Under the pieces are notes generated by a model that saw only the letters and a program-made list of their open reading frames with translations, was not told the DNA's origin and did not search any database. DNA of 64,000 nt from positions 1-64,000 of the forward strand of contig USRA01000001.1 in the NCBI GenBank assembly GCA_900557035.1, given 5' to 3'. The position numbers and the translations under genes were made by a program. How positions within the stretch are numbered: position 1 is the first letter of the stretch; each line of letters starts with the position of its first letter. This document shows positions 43,502-51,728 of the stretch, piece by piece. Source of the DNA: an uncultured Prevotella sp. (GTDB lineage: Bacteria > Bacteroidota > Bacteroidia > Bacteroidales > Bacteroidaceae).

Positions 43502-45001
43502 TTACCCTTTTACCTTTAAAAACTTTTCGTATGCCTCATCCCAAGCCTCCTTGTTCTTTGGCTCGAATTTCTTGAGCTCCAGCGAGTTGACGATGATTTG
43601 GCGCATCTCCCAGATATCCTTGACCATTCCTGATGCCTTTGCCTGGAGCATGATGTTGCCGATGGCTGTACCTTCCTGAGGACCCGCGAGAACGGTGACA
43701 CCGCAGCTGTCGGCAGTAAACTGGTTGAGATATTGATTGAGCGAACCGCCACCGATGATGTGGAGCACGTTGAGGTCGAAGTCGGCAAAATCCTTCAGCC
43801 AGGTGAAAATCTGACGATAACGGAGCGCGAGACTCTCGAAGATGCAACGGCAGAATTCGCCATAGTTCTGAGGAACGTGCTGGTCTGTCTTTTCGCAGTA
43901 CTGCTTGATAGCTTCTACCATGCTCGATGGGTTGGCAAAGCAGGCATCGTCCGGGTTGATGATGCTCTGGAAGGCAGGCTGCTTCATGGCTTCGGCTATC
44001 AGTTCTGCATATCCCAGACACTTCATATCCTTCTGATTGGCAGCAGCTTCGTCTTTCCATTCCTTTCGGCAGCGCTCGTAAATCCACATGCCGCAGATGT
44101 TCTTCAGAAATCGGGTAGTACCCTCGATGCCGCCTTCGTTAGTGAAGTTGAGTTCATAACTCTTCTCGTTGATGATGGCGTTCTTGGTCTCGATACCCAT
44201 CAGACTCCAGGTGCCAGAGCTCAGGTAGGCAAACTCCTCGTTCTTGGCTGGTACGGCTGCTACGGCGCTGGCTGTATCGTGACCCGCTACGGCGATGACT
44301 GGAACGGCATTCAAGCCCGTCATCTTCTGCACCTCTTCGGTGAGTGTGCCGATGATGGAAGCAGGGTTGGTCATTTTGCCAAACAGCTCTCTCTTCAGTC
44401 CGAGACTCTCTACGAGTTCGTTGTCGAGATCGCCTGTCATTGGGTTGAGAATCTGGGAAGTTGAAGCCACGGTATATTCGCAGATGGCGTTACCGGTAAG
44501 CATATAGCTCAGGGCATCAGGGATAAAGAGAATCTTGTCGGCATTCTCCAAAGCCACGTTTCCAGCCTTTCTCATGGCGTATATCTGGAAGAGCGAATTG
44601 AAGTTCATAAATTGGATTCCGGTCTTCTCATATACCTTTTCCTTGCTGATTTTCTCGTCGAAATATTTCTCCATCACGCCGAAGGTATGAGGGTCGCGGT
44701 AGGCGAGAGGATTGCGGAGAATGTCCCCGTTTTTATCTACATATACGAAGTCGCATCCCCAGGTATCGATACCGATGCTTTCGATGTGGATACCGCGCTG
44801 CGCCACGAGTTTCAGACCTGAGATGATCTCATAGAAGAGGGCAAAGATATCCCAGTAGAAGTGATTGCCGGTTTCGATGAGTCGGTTGTCGAAGCGTGTC
44901 ATTTCTTCCAAATCGAATTTGCCATCTGATAAGCTTCCCAGGATAGTTCTGCCACTGGTAGCACCCAGATCTACAGCAAAGAAGTATTTCTTCTGTTCCA
45001 T
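43502..45001 (-). CDS. rhaB: L-rhamnulokinase
   Basis: A 499-aa FGGY-family kinase that phosphorylates L-rhamnulose at C1. The N-terminal ATPase fold begins FFAVDLGATSGRTILG; GIDTWGCDFVYV and AVAGHDTASAVAAVP are sugar-kinase motifs, and LHIIGGGSLNQYLNQFTAD is the C-terminal adenosine-binding block. First gene of the rhaB-A-T-M operon, with a -7 box at 45059-45066 in front of a 57-nt leader. Confidence 0.95.
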   Translation of the reverse strand: MEQKKYFFAVDLGATSGRTILGSLSDGKFDLEEMTRFDNRLIETGNHFYWDIFALFYEIISGLKLVAQRGIHIESIGIDTWGCDFVYVDKNGDILRNPLAYRDPHTFGVMEKYFDEKISKEKVYEKTGIQFMNFNSLFQIYAMRKAGNVALENADKILFIPDALSYMLTGNAICEYTVASTSQILNPMTGDLDNELVESLGLKRELFGKMTNPASIIGTLTEEVQKMTGLNAVPVIAVAGHDTASAVAAVPAKNEEFAYLSSGTWSLMGIETKNAIINEKSYELNFTNEGGIEGTTRFLKNICGMWIYERCRKEWKDEAAANQKDMKCLGYAELIAEAMKQPAFQSIINPDDACFANPSSMVEAIKQYCEKTDQHVPQNYGEFCRCIFESLALRYRQIFTWLKDFADFDLNVLHIIGGGSLNQYLNQFTADSCGVTVLAGPQEGTAIGNIMLQAKASGMVKDIWEMRQIIVNSLELKKFEPKNKEAWDEAYEKFLKVKG

Positions 45002-45058
45002 TTTTTTAGAGTGTATTTTAAGTTATTGTTATTTGCTATTGTTATTTGTTTACGATTG

Positions 45059-45090
45059 CAAAGATAGGGGGAATGTGCAAGATGGAACAA
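45059..45090 (-). promoter_or_regulatory. Promoter of the rhaBATM operon
   Basis: On the minus strand TTG (45088-45090) and TATCTTTG (45059-45066) are 21 bp apart. Expected target of the AraC-type regulator encoded upstream. Confidence 0.65.
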
Positions 45091-45182
45091 GAGAAAATGA
45101 TATTAGAGCCTAGTTTTTTGGCGGAGGGTCAAGAATCTAAAAGAAATATCAAAAATTTAAGTTTTTGGGTGGAGCAGTTTTT

Positions 45183-45253
45183 GGCACGGATTACACGGAT
45201 TCTTTATGCGATTATAATCGCTTTGCCCACATTAGCGCCGTGTAATCCGTGCC
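45183..45253. repeat. REP-like element: 16-bp inverted repeat with nested palindrome
   Basis: GGCACGGATTACACGG (45183-45198) and its exact reverse complement (45238-45253) flank 39 nt that contain a perfect 14-bp palindrome GCGATTATAATCGC (45208-45221). It lies in the 311-bp rhaB-araC gap. Similar ACACGGATT elements are scattered in many Bacteroidota genomes, from memory. Confidence 0.85.
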
Positions 45254-45312
45254 TTATCTATACCCTAGGCAAGAAGCTTATGACACACCCTCATCTGTTT
45301 GTGGGAATTTTT

Positions 45313-46188
45313 TTATCGGGTGGTGTTTCTGAAATCAGACGGTTTCATGCCAGTCTGGCTCTTGAATTTAGCTGAGAAATAATCTGGTGATTCGAAATTG
45401 AGGCGATAGGCAATCTCCTTGATGCTCTCATCGGTGGTAGAAAGTAGCTCCTTGGCTCTCTGCAGTTTCAGTGTCTGCTGGTAGAGTGCTGGAGCGAAGC
45501 CGGTATGCTCCTTGAAGAGCTTGCGGAACGAAGAGTAGCTGATGCCTAGTTCCTGGGCTATCTCCTGGATGGTGAGTGTATCCTCAAGAGATTCACGGAT
45601 GCGCAGACGCGCCCTGTTGATGATGTCCACATGCTTGGAGTCCTTGCTCAGGATGATGTTTCTCTCCAGGGAATACATCTTTCCGATGAGATGGTTTACA
45701 ATACCCGCCATTGTTTGCTGAGCGTATGCAGCCTCCTCCTGTGCCGTCTTGTAAGCCTCTTCATACAGGCTGATGATCTCGTTGCTGTAGCCCACGTGAT
45801 AGATCGGCTTTTCTGGGGACAGGAATCCCGCCTTCACACGGTCGTCGATATTCTTTCCCTTGAATCCGATCCAATAGCTTTTCCATCCCTTGGTGCCTGA
45901 TGGATGGTAGGTATGCCATTCGCCTGGAAACAGCAGGAAGATGTCTCCAGCCTTGATCTTTGTTTCCGGAACATGGGCAGAGTGGAACACTCCTTCGCCT
46001 TCCGGCTGATAGAGAAGCTGGTATTCATCGAGGGTTCTTCCCTTCTTGATATCGAAATAATATCCATTGGCATGTCCCTTGGTAGGATATTCTTCTCCCG
46101 GGGCGATTTCTTCCCGTCCCACGGTGCTGATGGTGAGACCCCATTCGGCATCTCTTTCTGTTGCTAATAGGTATTTACTGGTCTGCAT
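45313..46188 (-). CDS. AraC-family regulator, RhaR/RhaS-like
   Basis: A 291-aa cytoplasmic activator. The N-terminal cupin-like sensor (about residues 10-150; FLLFPGEWHTYHPSGTKGWK) precedes a C-terminal double helix-turn-helix (about 190-288; TIQEIAQELGISYSSFRKLF and IKEIAYRLNFESPDYFSAKF). AraC activators with this sensor respond to sugars; position just upstream of rhaB, on the same strand, makes L-rhamnose or a derivative the likely ligand. A TAATTTTG box lies upstream at 46273-46280. A RhaR of this family is known to control rhamnose genes in Bacteroides. Confidence 0.88.
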   Translation of the reverse strand: MQTSKYLLATERDAEWGLTISTVGREEIAPGEEYPTKGHANGYYFDIKKGRTLDEYQLLYQPEGEGVFHSAHVPETKIKAGDIFLLFPGEWHTYHPSGTKGWKSYWIGFKGKNIDDRVKAGFLSPEKPIYHVGYSNEIISLYEEAYKTAQEEAAYAQQTMAGIVNHLIGKMYSLERNIILSKDSKHVDIINRARLRIRESLEDTLTIQEIAQELGISYSSFRKLFKEHTGFAPALYQQTLKLQRAKELLSTTDESIKEIAYRLNFESPDYFSAKFKSQTGMKPSDFRNTTR

Positions 46189-46272
46189 AATGCTTTGTTT
46201 TGTTTCTGGGTTTTGCCTCCTGGCTCATCTTCTGGTGCTATTGCTTCCTGAGCCATTTGGCTTATTCATCTG

Positions 46273-46280
46273 CAAAATTA
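46273..46280 (-). promoter_or_regulatory. -7 box of the araC-like gene
   Basis: TAATTTTG on the minus strand, 84 nt before the ATG at 46188. Confidence 0.5.
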
Positions 46281-46507
46281 CGCAAAAAAATCCACTATAC
46301 ATTATTATATATGCAAAAAAGTATGTAACTTTGTGCTGAAATGTATAAAAAAACAAAGATTTGGATAATATTAATGATACTTGAACGATTTTATTCTATG
46401 AAAACCAAGGTTGTTTAATAGCTTTGTGGCAGAAATCCTTTTCAAGAGGATTTGCGGGGCACTAGTAAAAACCTGTGTCAGATAGCATGAGCTTAAAATA
46501 TAATTGT

Positions 46508-46515
46508 TACCTTTG
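46508..46515 (+). promoter_or_regulatory. -7 box in front of a palindrome array
   Basis: TACCTTTG followed 22 nt later by the repeat array at 46538. Same layout as the HU-gene leader, but no gene follows for about 490 bp. Confidence 0.5.
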
Positions 46516-46537
46516 CCCAAGATTGACCTCATTTTTT

Positions 46538-46633
46538 GGGGCACTCATTGCCCGCTTTATGGGCACTTGTTGCCCAGCACTTGTTCTGTGGATGCCCGCT
46601 TGATGGGCTGTGGATGCCCATGCGACGGGCATA
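46538..46633 (+). repeat. 22-23-bp tandem palindromic repeats
   Basis: GGGCACT...TGCCC units at 46538 and 46561, then TGTGGATGCCC repeated at 46587 and 46609 (22 bp apart). Each unit pairs GCCC with GGGC. Confidence 0.85.
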
Positions 46634-46670
46634 ATTGGACCTTCTAGTGGGCTGACTTTTCCTGATTTCA

Positions 46671-46773
46671 GTAGACACTTTTTTACTTTATAAACTAAAA
46701 AGGTAGACACTATCAATTTCATAAAACTGAAATAGTAGACACTCCTTTTTTTTGTTCCTAATTTTATAGACAC
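46671..46773. repeat. Four direct repeats of (G)TAGACAC(T) with ~32-bp period
   Basis: GTAGACACT at 46671, 46703 and 46735, and TAGACAC at 46767; spacings 32, 32 and 31 bp. The stretches between are AT-rich and unrelated. The gap 46189-47009 also contains the array at 46538, hairpins at 46888-46948 and two promoter boxes, but no gene. Confidence 0.9.
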
Positions 46774-46887
46774 AATAAAAAGAATCGTACTATATTTGTA
46801 GTCACTACCCTTCCACTGGACTTACCGAACCCGGACTTGCTCTTTTGGTATAGGATATATTAGAAGCAATTATTTACTAGAAAAAGC

Positions 46888-46948
46888 ACTGATTTTATTC
46901 ATTTTCTCTGTCGTATTGAATAAAATCAGTATTTTTTTATTCAATACG
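46888..46948. repeat. Two overlapping inverted repeats upstream of the DUF4143 ATPase gene
   Basis: ACTGATTTTATTCA (46888-46901) pairs with 46917-46930; CGTATTGAATAAAA (46912-46925) pairs with 46935-46948. The two 14-bp stems share 46917-46925 and are mutually exclusive. TATTGAATA boxes recur three times up to 46966. Confidence 0.8.
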
Positions 46949-46971
46949 AATGATATATTGAATATTTTTTG

Positions 46972-46979
46972 TATCTTTG
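46972..46979 (+). promoter_or_regulatory. -7 box of the DUF4143 ATPase gene
   Basis: TATCTTTG exactly, 30 nt before the ATG at 47010 and just right of the overlapping palindromes. Confidence 0.65.
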
Positions 46980-47009
46980 CCTCGGCTTAATCAATTCATC
47001 TGAAGAGAA

Positions 47010-48257
47010 ATGAGAACAATTATCAATAACCAGAAAAAGGAACGGGATATTCTGCTTTCCCGTCCTTACCTTACACGTCATACGCAATATGTTGTGAATG
47101 AACTGTTAGCAAGTAAGCAAATCAAGTTGATAACGGGTCCTAGAAGAACTGGCAAATCGACAGAAGCTTTACTGATGCTGAAAGGCAGGAACTTTGCCTA
47201 TCTGAATTTTGATGACGGCAAACTCCTGAGAGCATGGGACGATGATTTGGTTTGGGAAACACTACGTACCGTTTATCCCGACTTCGAGTATCTTCTACTT
47301 GATGAAGTTCAAAATCTGGATGGGTGGGATTTATGGGTCTCCAAGCTTTACCGAATGGGAATCAACATGGTTATTACGGGAAGCAACGCCAAGCTGCTGA
47401 GTAGCGAAATGGCAACATTGCTCACAGGAAGATATATTCAAATAGAGATGCTGCCTTTCAGTCTTACTGAATTCTTTATCTGGAATCACAGGAATCTTTC
47501 GGAAGTATCAGAGAATAAAGATAGCGCTTCAGACCTCTCGCTTATAGCAGACTATCTGCATTATGGTGGCTATCCTGAGACTGTAGCAGCTAGAAGCCTG
47601 ACCCAAAACTACCTCTCCACACTCTTTGATTCCATCATCTGGAAAGATATTGCCAAGCGACATAAAGTACGCAATGTGGAGGATTTGAACAACCTGGCTA
47701 TGTATCTGGTTTCTAACTTCTGCAATCCTTTCAGTGCCAACGAACTGGCTGAAGAGCTGGGACTTTCTAGTGTGGCAACCACCAAGAAGTTTATGGGATA
47801 TTTAAGAGAACCCTACCTCTTGTATTATCTGCCACGTTACAACAACAAGTTGAAACTGATGAAGAAAGCTCCACAGAAAGTATATGTAGTTGACAATGGT
47901 TTTGTAGAAGCCAAGGCTTTTAGTGTGAGTGAGAACTTAGGCAGATTATTGGAGAATCAGGTCTTCATCGAGTTGGTTCGCAGAGGATATCATGCAGAAA
48001 CATCGCTTTTCTATTATCGCTCCCGTAATGACAAGGAGACGGATTTTGTAACAAGGCAGGGTACTCATGTAGAAAGTCTTATACAAGTATGTTATGATCT
48101 CTCTTCCGAACGAACACTCAAGAGGGAGGTAGATAGTATCATAGAATGTGCGGGAGAGCTCAAATGCTCTAATTTGACTATTGTTACGATGAATGAGGAA
48201 AGAGTCATTGAGAAAAACGGATATAAGGTCAAAATCTTACCGATATATAAGTTTTAA
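47010..48257 (+). CDS. AAA+ ATPase with DUF4143 domain
   Basis: A 415-aa cytoplasmic protein. The N-terminal P-loop is ITGPRRTGKST (about residues 40-50), and Walker B is YLLLDEVQNLDGW. The C-terminal DUF4143 half shows ENLGRLLENQVFIELVRRGY and YYRSRNDKETDFV, a nuclease-like Asp/Glu pattern often noted in this group. These proteins are numerous in gut Bacteroidota, and their function is not known; links to defence or mobile DNA are suspected. It stands alone next to a repeat-rich gap, which fits recent arrival (inference). Confidence 0.88.
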   Translation: MRTIINNQKKERDILLSRPYLTRHTQYVVNELLASKQIKLITGPRRTGKSTEALLMLKGRNFAYLNFDDGKLLRAWDDDLVWETLRTVYPDFEYLLLDEVQNLDGWDLWVSKLYRMGINMVITGSNAKLLSSEMATLLTGRYIQIEMLPFSLTEFFIWNHRNLSEVSENKDSASDLSLIADYLHYGGYPETVAARSLTQNYLSTLFDSIIWKDIAKRHKVRNVEDLNNLAMYLVSNFCNPFSANELAEELGLSSVATTKKFMGYLREPYLLYYLPRYNNKLKLMKKAPQKVYVVDNGFVEAKAFSVSENLGRLLENQVFIELVRRGYHAETSLFYYRSRNDKETDFVTRQGTHVESLIQVCYDLSSERTLKREVDSIIECAGELKCSNLTIVTMNEERVIEKNGYKVKILPIYKF

Positions 48258-48349
48258 AGATAGAGAGAAGGAGGAATAGTTTATGTCTCAAAAAAGATAT
48301 CTGGACATAAAATATTGTTTTGGGGACAAAAAGACTATGAAAGCAAAAA

Positions 48350-48378
48350 AGCCTGCTGGCTATAATTGTCAGCAGGCT
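48350..48378. terminator. Bidirectional terminator between the DUF4143 and CNNM genes
   Basis: A 9-bp stem (48350-48358 with 48370-48378). On the minus strand T6 follows directly, so it chiefly ends the CNNM gene transcript. Confidence 0.75.
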
Positions 48379-48462
48379 TCTATTGTTTGACTAGCATGTA
48401 TATTGTCTAATGGGTGCAAGTCCCTAACGAGCCCTAGTAGTGGGAATCTACCTCCTACTCGA

Positions 48463-49494
48463 TTACTTCTTTTTCAGCATCATCAGGCGTGATTTTTCCT
48501 TAGCCAAGGCTTGCATATCCACGGCAACATCGTCTTCATCCACGATTTCCACGCCCGTCATCGTTTCTATCACATCCTCCATGGAAACTACGCCGCGAAG
48601 GCATCCGTATTCATCTACGATAATGGAGATGTGCTCTCGCTTTTCCAGCATCTTTTCCCAGATCTGATATAACGATTCATCCTCGTAGAAGGAAAGAATC
48701 GGGCGCATCAGCTCGGATAATCGGGTTTGGAATTCATCGTCTGAAACCGATTTGAGAACCACATCCTTCAGAACATAGCCCACGATGTAGTCCTTATTGT
48801 TATCATATATAGGAATGCGTGAGAAATTCCACTCCTTCTGTTCGTAAAACTCCTTGGTGGTTAGATGCATATTAGCAGATTCTACCACGATGGATGGCGT
48901 CATCACCTCTTTTGCCTTAACTCCAGCCAGGCGGATGCAGCTCTTGATGATTCTGCTTTCCGATTCACAGAAGATGCCTTCTGTGGTTCCTACATCTACC
49001 ATGGCTGAAACCTCTTCGCGGCTCATTGAAGCCTGGTGGCTCTTAGGCGTGAATACCTTTGTGATAAGTTCTGAGAGCAGTACCAGAGGGTAGGTGATGA
49101 AGATGAGTATCCGGATAATCTTGGTGGATGGCATTGCCAGTGAGCGCCAGTAAGAAGCACCGATGGTCTTCGGGATGATTTCTGAAAGCACCAGAATCAG
49201 CAAGGTGAGAATGGCGGAAATGATACCGAAGTATTCTTCGCCAAAGAGTTTGATAGACTCGGCACCCACGCCGGCAGAACCGATGGTGTGGGCGATGGTG
49301 TTGAGCGAAAGAATGGCACCCACTGGGCGATCAATGTTGTTCTTATACTGTTTCATCAACGAGGCAGTCTTGTAGCCTTGATTCTCCTTCATCGAGATAA
49401 ACGACATCGGAGTAGAAAGTAGCACCGCCTCCAGGACGGAGCATAAAAAGGATAGTGACAGAGCACCTAAAAAATATAATATGATTAAATCCAT
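48463..49494 (-). CDS. CNNM/HlyC-CorC-type membrane protein with paired CBS domains
   Basis: A 343-aa protein. The N-terminal DUF21 region (about 1-190) has four hydrophobic segments; VLSEIIPKTIGASYWRSLA is its conserved core. Two CBS domains follow (about 205-325; MTPSIVVES... and IIVDEYGCLRGVVSMEDVIE), which bind adenosine nucleotides. No CorC_HlyC C-terminal domain is present. The family is linked to Mg2+ or Co2+ export and divalent-cation balance. A TATCTTTG box is on the minus strand at 49649-49656, giving a long leader of about 150 nt. Confidence 0.9.
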   Translation of the reverse strand: MDLIILYFLGALSLSFLCSVLEAVLLSTPMSFISMKENQGYKTASLMKQYKNNIDRPVGAILSLNTIAHTIGSAGVGAESIKLFGEEYFGIISAILTLLILVLSEIIPKTIGASYWRSLAMPSTKIIRILIFITYPLVLLSELITKVFTPKSHQASMSREEVSAMVDVGTTEGIFCESESRIIKSCIRLAGVKAKEVMTPSIVVESANMHLTTKEFYEQKEWNFSRIPIYDNNKDYIVGYVLKDVVLKSVSDDEFQTRLSELMRPILSFYEDESLYQIWEKMLEKREHISIIVDEYGCLRGVVSMEDVIETMTGVEIVDEDDVAVDMQALAKEKSRLMMLKKK

Positions 49495-49648
49495 GTATTT
49501 TTTAATTCGTTAATAATATGTTATCTCAAGCAAGATAGGTATTATTTTCGAAGATTACAGTTGAGGATGTAATGGGGTACATTACATCTGTTTTGATTCG
49601 ATATGAGCGTATTGGTAAATATCATCACTATTCTGTTCTATTTTTCTG

Positions 49649-49656
49649 CAAAGATA
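49649..49656 (-). promoter_or_regulatory. -7 box of the CNNM-like gene
   Basis: TATCTTTG on the minus strand. The 335-bp gap 49495-49829 shows nothing else I can name; the leader could host a metal-sensing element, but no known fold was recognised. Confidence 0.5.
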
Positions 49657-49829
49657 TGGATAAAACTATGAATTTGATATTATTTTGTTGATTATTAGTG
49701 TGTTTTAATATGTTTTTAGTAAATATTTGTAAAGGATGTAATTAGTTAGCCCGCTGCGCCGTATATGCCCAACCTACGCTACGGGAAGAGTAATTGATTT
49801 AAGCTTTGCAGCCAAAACTTCATGCTTTT

Positions 49830-50309
49830 TTAAACCTGTTTTTCAATCCATGCCATCAATACCGCTACTGCATATTGCTGTTCTTCTCTTGTCATCTGTC
49901 TTCCGGCAGGTATATGATGCCATTTAAAGAAACATCCACGACAGCAGCAGCCAGTAGCATGCTGGGCTATAAATACAGGATGCCCTCTCATCGGCGTCTG
50001 CTTGCCGTCATTGGGAATCACGGCAGGAGCAAGGCGTTTGGCAACGAAATCCTCTGCATGCTTACGGATGGTTGCCAAGCCCTTTTCTGCAATATATTCC
50101 TTATCCCTCTTAGAGAGGTGAAAACGGCTGCGGAATGCTGATTGGGAAAGTCTTTCAAACAGATCTGTCAAGTCATATTCTTTGTCTGGAGAAGTAACGC
50201 TTTCCTTGTTTTCTGAAGAGACAGAATCTTTCAGATAATCTTCTTTCTCTTCAGAAAACAAATCCAGTTCAACATATCTTGTTTGTTTCTCTTTTGAATC
50301 TTTGCTCAT
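49830..50309 (-). CDS. DUF4186 family protein
   Basis: A 159-aa protein. The conserved C-terminal half contains a TPNDGKQTPMRGHPVFIAQHAT-type block (here VIPNDGKQTPMRGHPVFIAQ) and CCCRGCFFKWHHIPAGRQMT, with Cys and His residues that could bind zinc. The N-terminal ~55 residues are charged and variable. The family is widespread in gut bacteria and has no known function. It starts 67 nt from the end of the MFS gene, on the same strand, so the two may be cotranscribed. Confidence 0.82.
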   Translation of the reverse strand: MSKDSKEKQTRYVELDLFSEEKEDYLKDSVSSENKESVTSPDKEYDLTDLFERLSQSAFRSRFHLSKRDKEYIAEKGLATIRKHAEDFVAKRLAPAVIPNDGKQTPMRGHPVFIAQHATGCCCRGCFFKWHHIPAGRQMTREEQQYAVAVLMAWIEKQV

Positions 50310-50376
50310 ATCTCTTTACCTCCTATATGTGTCAATACTCACTTATATAGTTACTAAAAGATCAACGTTTTTTCAT

Positions 50377-51624
50377 TTACTTTGTGTTTTCATCTGTTTC
50401 TTCAACGCTTCTTTTCTGCGTATTCGGCAAGAATCCTGCGATGATGCCGAGCAATGGCAGGAAGGCACTTACCTGGAAGATGAACTCTATACTTGTCTTG
50501 TCGGCAAGCCAGCCGAAGAAAGCGGAGCCCAGACCTCCCAAACCGAACATCAGTCCGAAGAAGATGCCAGCTATCAATCCCACTTTGTCGGGCATCAGGT
50601 CGGTGGCATATACCACAATGGAAGAGAACGCCGAGGCGATGATCAGTCCTGACATAAAGGTGCAGATGATGGTCCAGGTGAAGTTTACAAAAGGCATGGC
50701 TATGGCGAAAGGTGCTGCTCCCAGGATGGAGAACCAGATGACATACTTTCTGCCAAACTTGTCTCCCAGCATGCCTCCAGCTACGGTTCCTATGGCAAAG
50801 GCGGCAAGGAATACGAAGAGGCACAGCTGCGAAGTCTGTACCGAGACACCGAACTTATCTATCAGGAAGAAGGTGAAATAGCTCGTGATGCAAGCTGTAT
50901 AGAAATACTTGGAGAATACGAGCATGATGAGGATGAACAGTGCCCAATACTTCACTCTTTTAGAGATATGGGTATTGAGAAGCGGTTGTTTCTGCGGATG
51001 ATTCACCACGTAAGTCAGCCTTGCCTTATACCAGACTCCCAATCTAACCATGATGATGGCGGCGAGCAGGGCTGCAAGGGCAAACCAGGAGATGGCATGC
51101 TGTCCGAAAGGCAGGATGATGATGGCTGCCAGCAGTGGTCCTATAGCCGATCCGCCATTGCCGCCCACCTGGAAGATGGATTGTGCCAGACTCTTCTTAC
51201 CTCCAGATGCCATCTGTGCCACTCTCGAAGCTGTGGGGTGAAACACAGAGGAACCCAGACCAACCACACTCACTGCCAGGAGAATCAGGAAATAATTCTC
51301 GGCAAAGGCAAGCAGGAGTAGGCCCACTAATGTGAAGCACATACCGATGGAAAGTGCATAGGGACGGGGATGCTTGTCGGCATACAGTCCTGTGAAAGGT
51401 TGCAGGATGGAAGATGTCATCTGGAAGACCAGCGTGATGATGCCTATCTGTGCAAACGAGAAGCCGAACTTATCCTTCACGATCGGGTAGATGGAAGGAA
51501 TGATCGACTGAATCATATCGTTCAGAAAGTGAGAAATACTACAGATGATGAGCATGGAATATACCGTGCCCTCTATCATCTTGGGATTACCCTTGATTTT
51601 ATTACCTATTGACTTGATATTCAT
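50377..51624 (-). CDS. MFS transporter, Fsr (fosmidomycin-resistance)-like
   Basis: A 415-aa inner-membrane transporter with 12 predicted segments. CSISHFLNDMIQSIIPSIYP after the first ~25 residues, GLYADKHPRPYAL and GLGSSVFHPTASRVAQMASG are characteristic of the Fsr subgroup. Drug export is the known role for Fsr; the natural substrate is unknown. It precedes DUF4186 on the minus strand and follows the HTCS gene by 104 nt. Confidence 0.88.
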   Translation of the reverse strand: MNIKSIGNKIKGNPKMIEGTVYSMLIICSISHFLNDMIQSIIPSIYPIVKDKFGFSFAQIGIITLVFQMTSSILQPFTGLYADKHPRPYALSIGMCFTLVGLLLLAFAENYFLILLAVSVVGLGSSVFHPTASRVAQMASGGKKSLAQSIFQVGGNGGSAIGPLLAAIIILPFGQHAISWFALAALLAAIIMVRLGVWYKARLTYVVNHPQKQPLLNTHISKRVKYWALFILIMLVFSKYFYTACITSYFTFFLIDKFGVSVQTSQLCLFVFLAAFAIGTVAGGMLGDKFGRKYVIWFSILGAAPFAIAMPFVNFTWTIICTFMSGLIIASAFSSIVVYATDLMPDKVGLIAGIFFGLMFGLGGLGSAFFGWLADKTSIEFIFQVSAFLPLLGIIAGFLPNTQKRSVEETDENTK

Positions 51625-51728
51625 TACTTCTTCTTTTTATTGTTATTTACTGAACTTTTGTCTTACCTCCTCAGCGACCATAGGGAGCAATAACTCTTTT
51701 AAACTTCTTTGTTCTGTGCCGGCAGGCT

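Noticed and set aside
39689-45154. Shared AAATATCAAAA near rhaD (39692) and upstream of rhaB (45144) as a RhaR site
   Set aside because: Only 11 AT-rich bases, in opposite orientation to the two genes; not distinguishable from chance.
45046-45375. 109-aa ORF between rhaB and araC
   Set aside because: It runs across the rhaB promoter, the REP-like element and the 3' end of the araC gene.
46507-46773. 88-aa minus-strand ORF in the araC-DUF4143 gap
   Set aside because: It is composed of the GCCC/GGGC palindromes and the TAGACAC repeats, with no promoter or family match.
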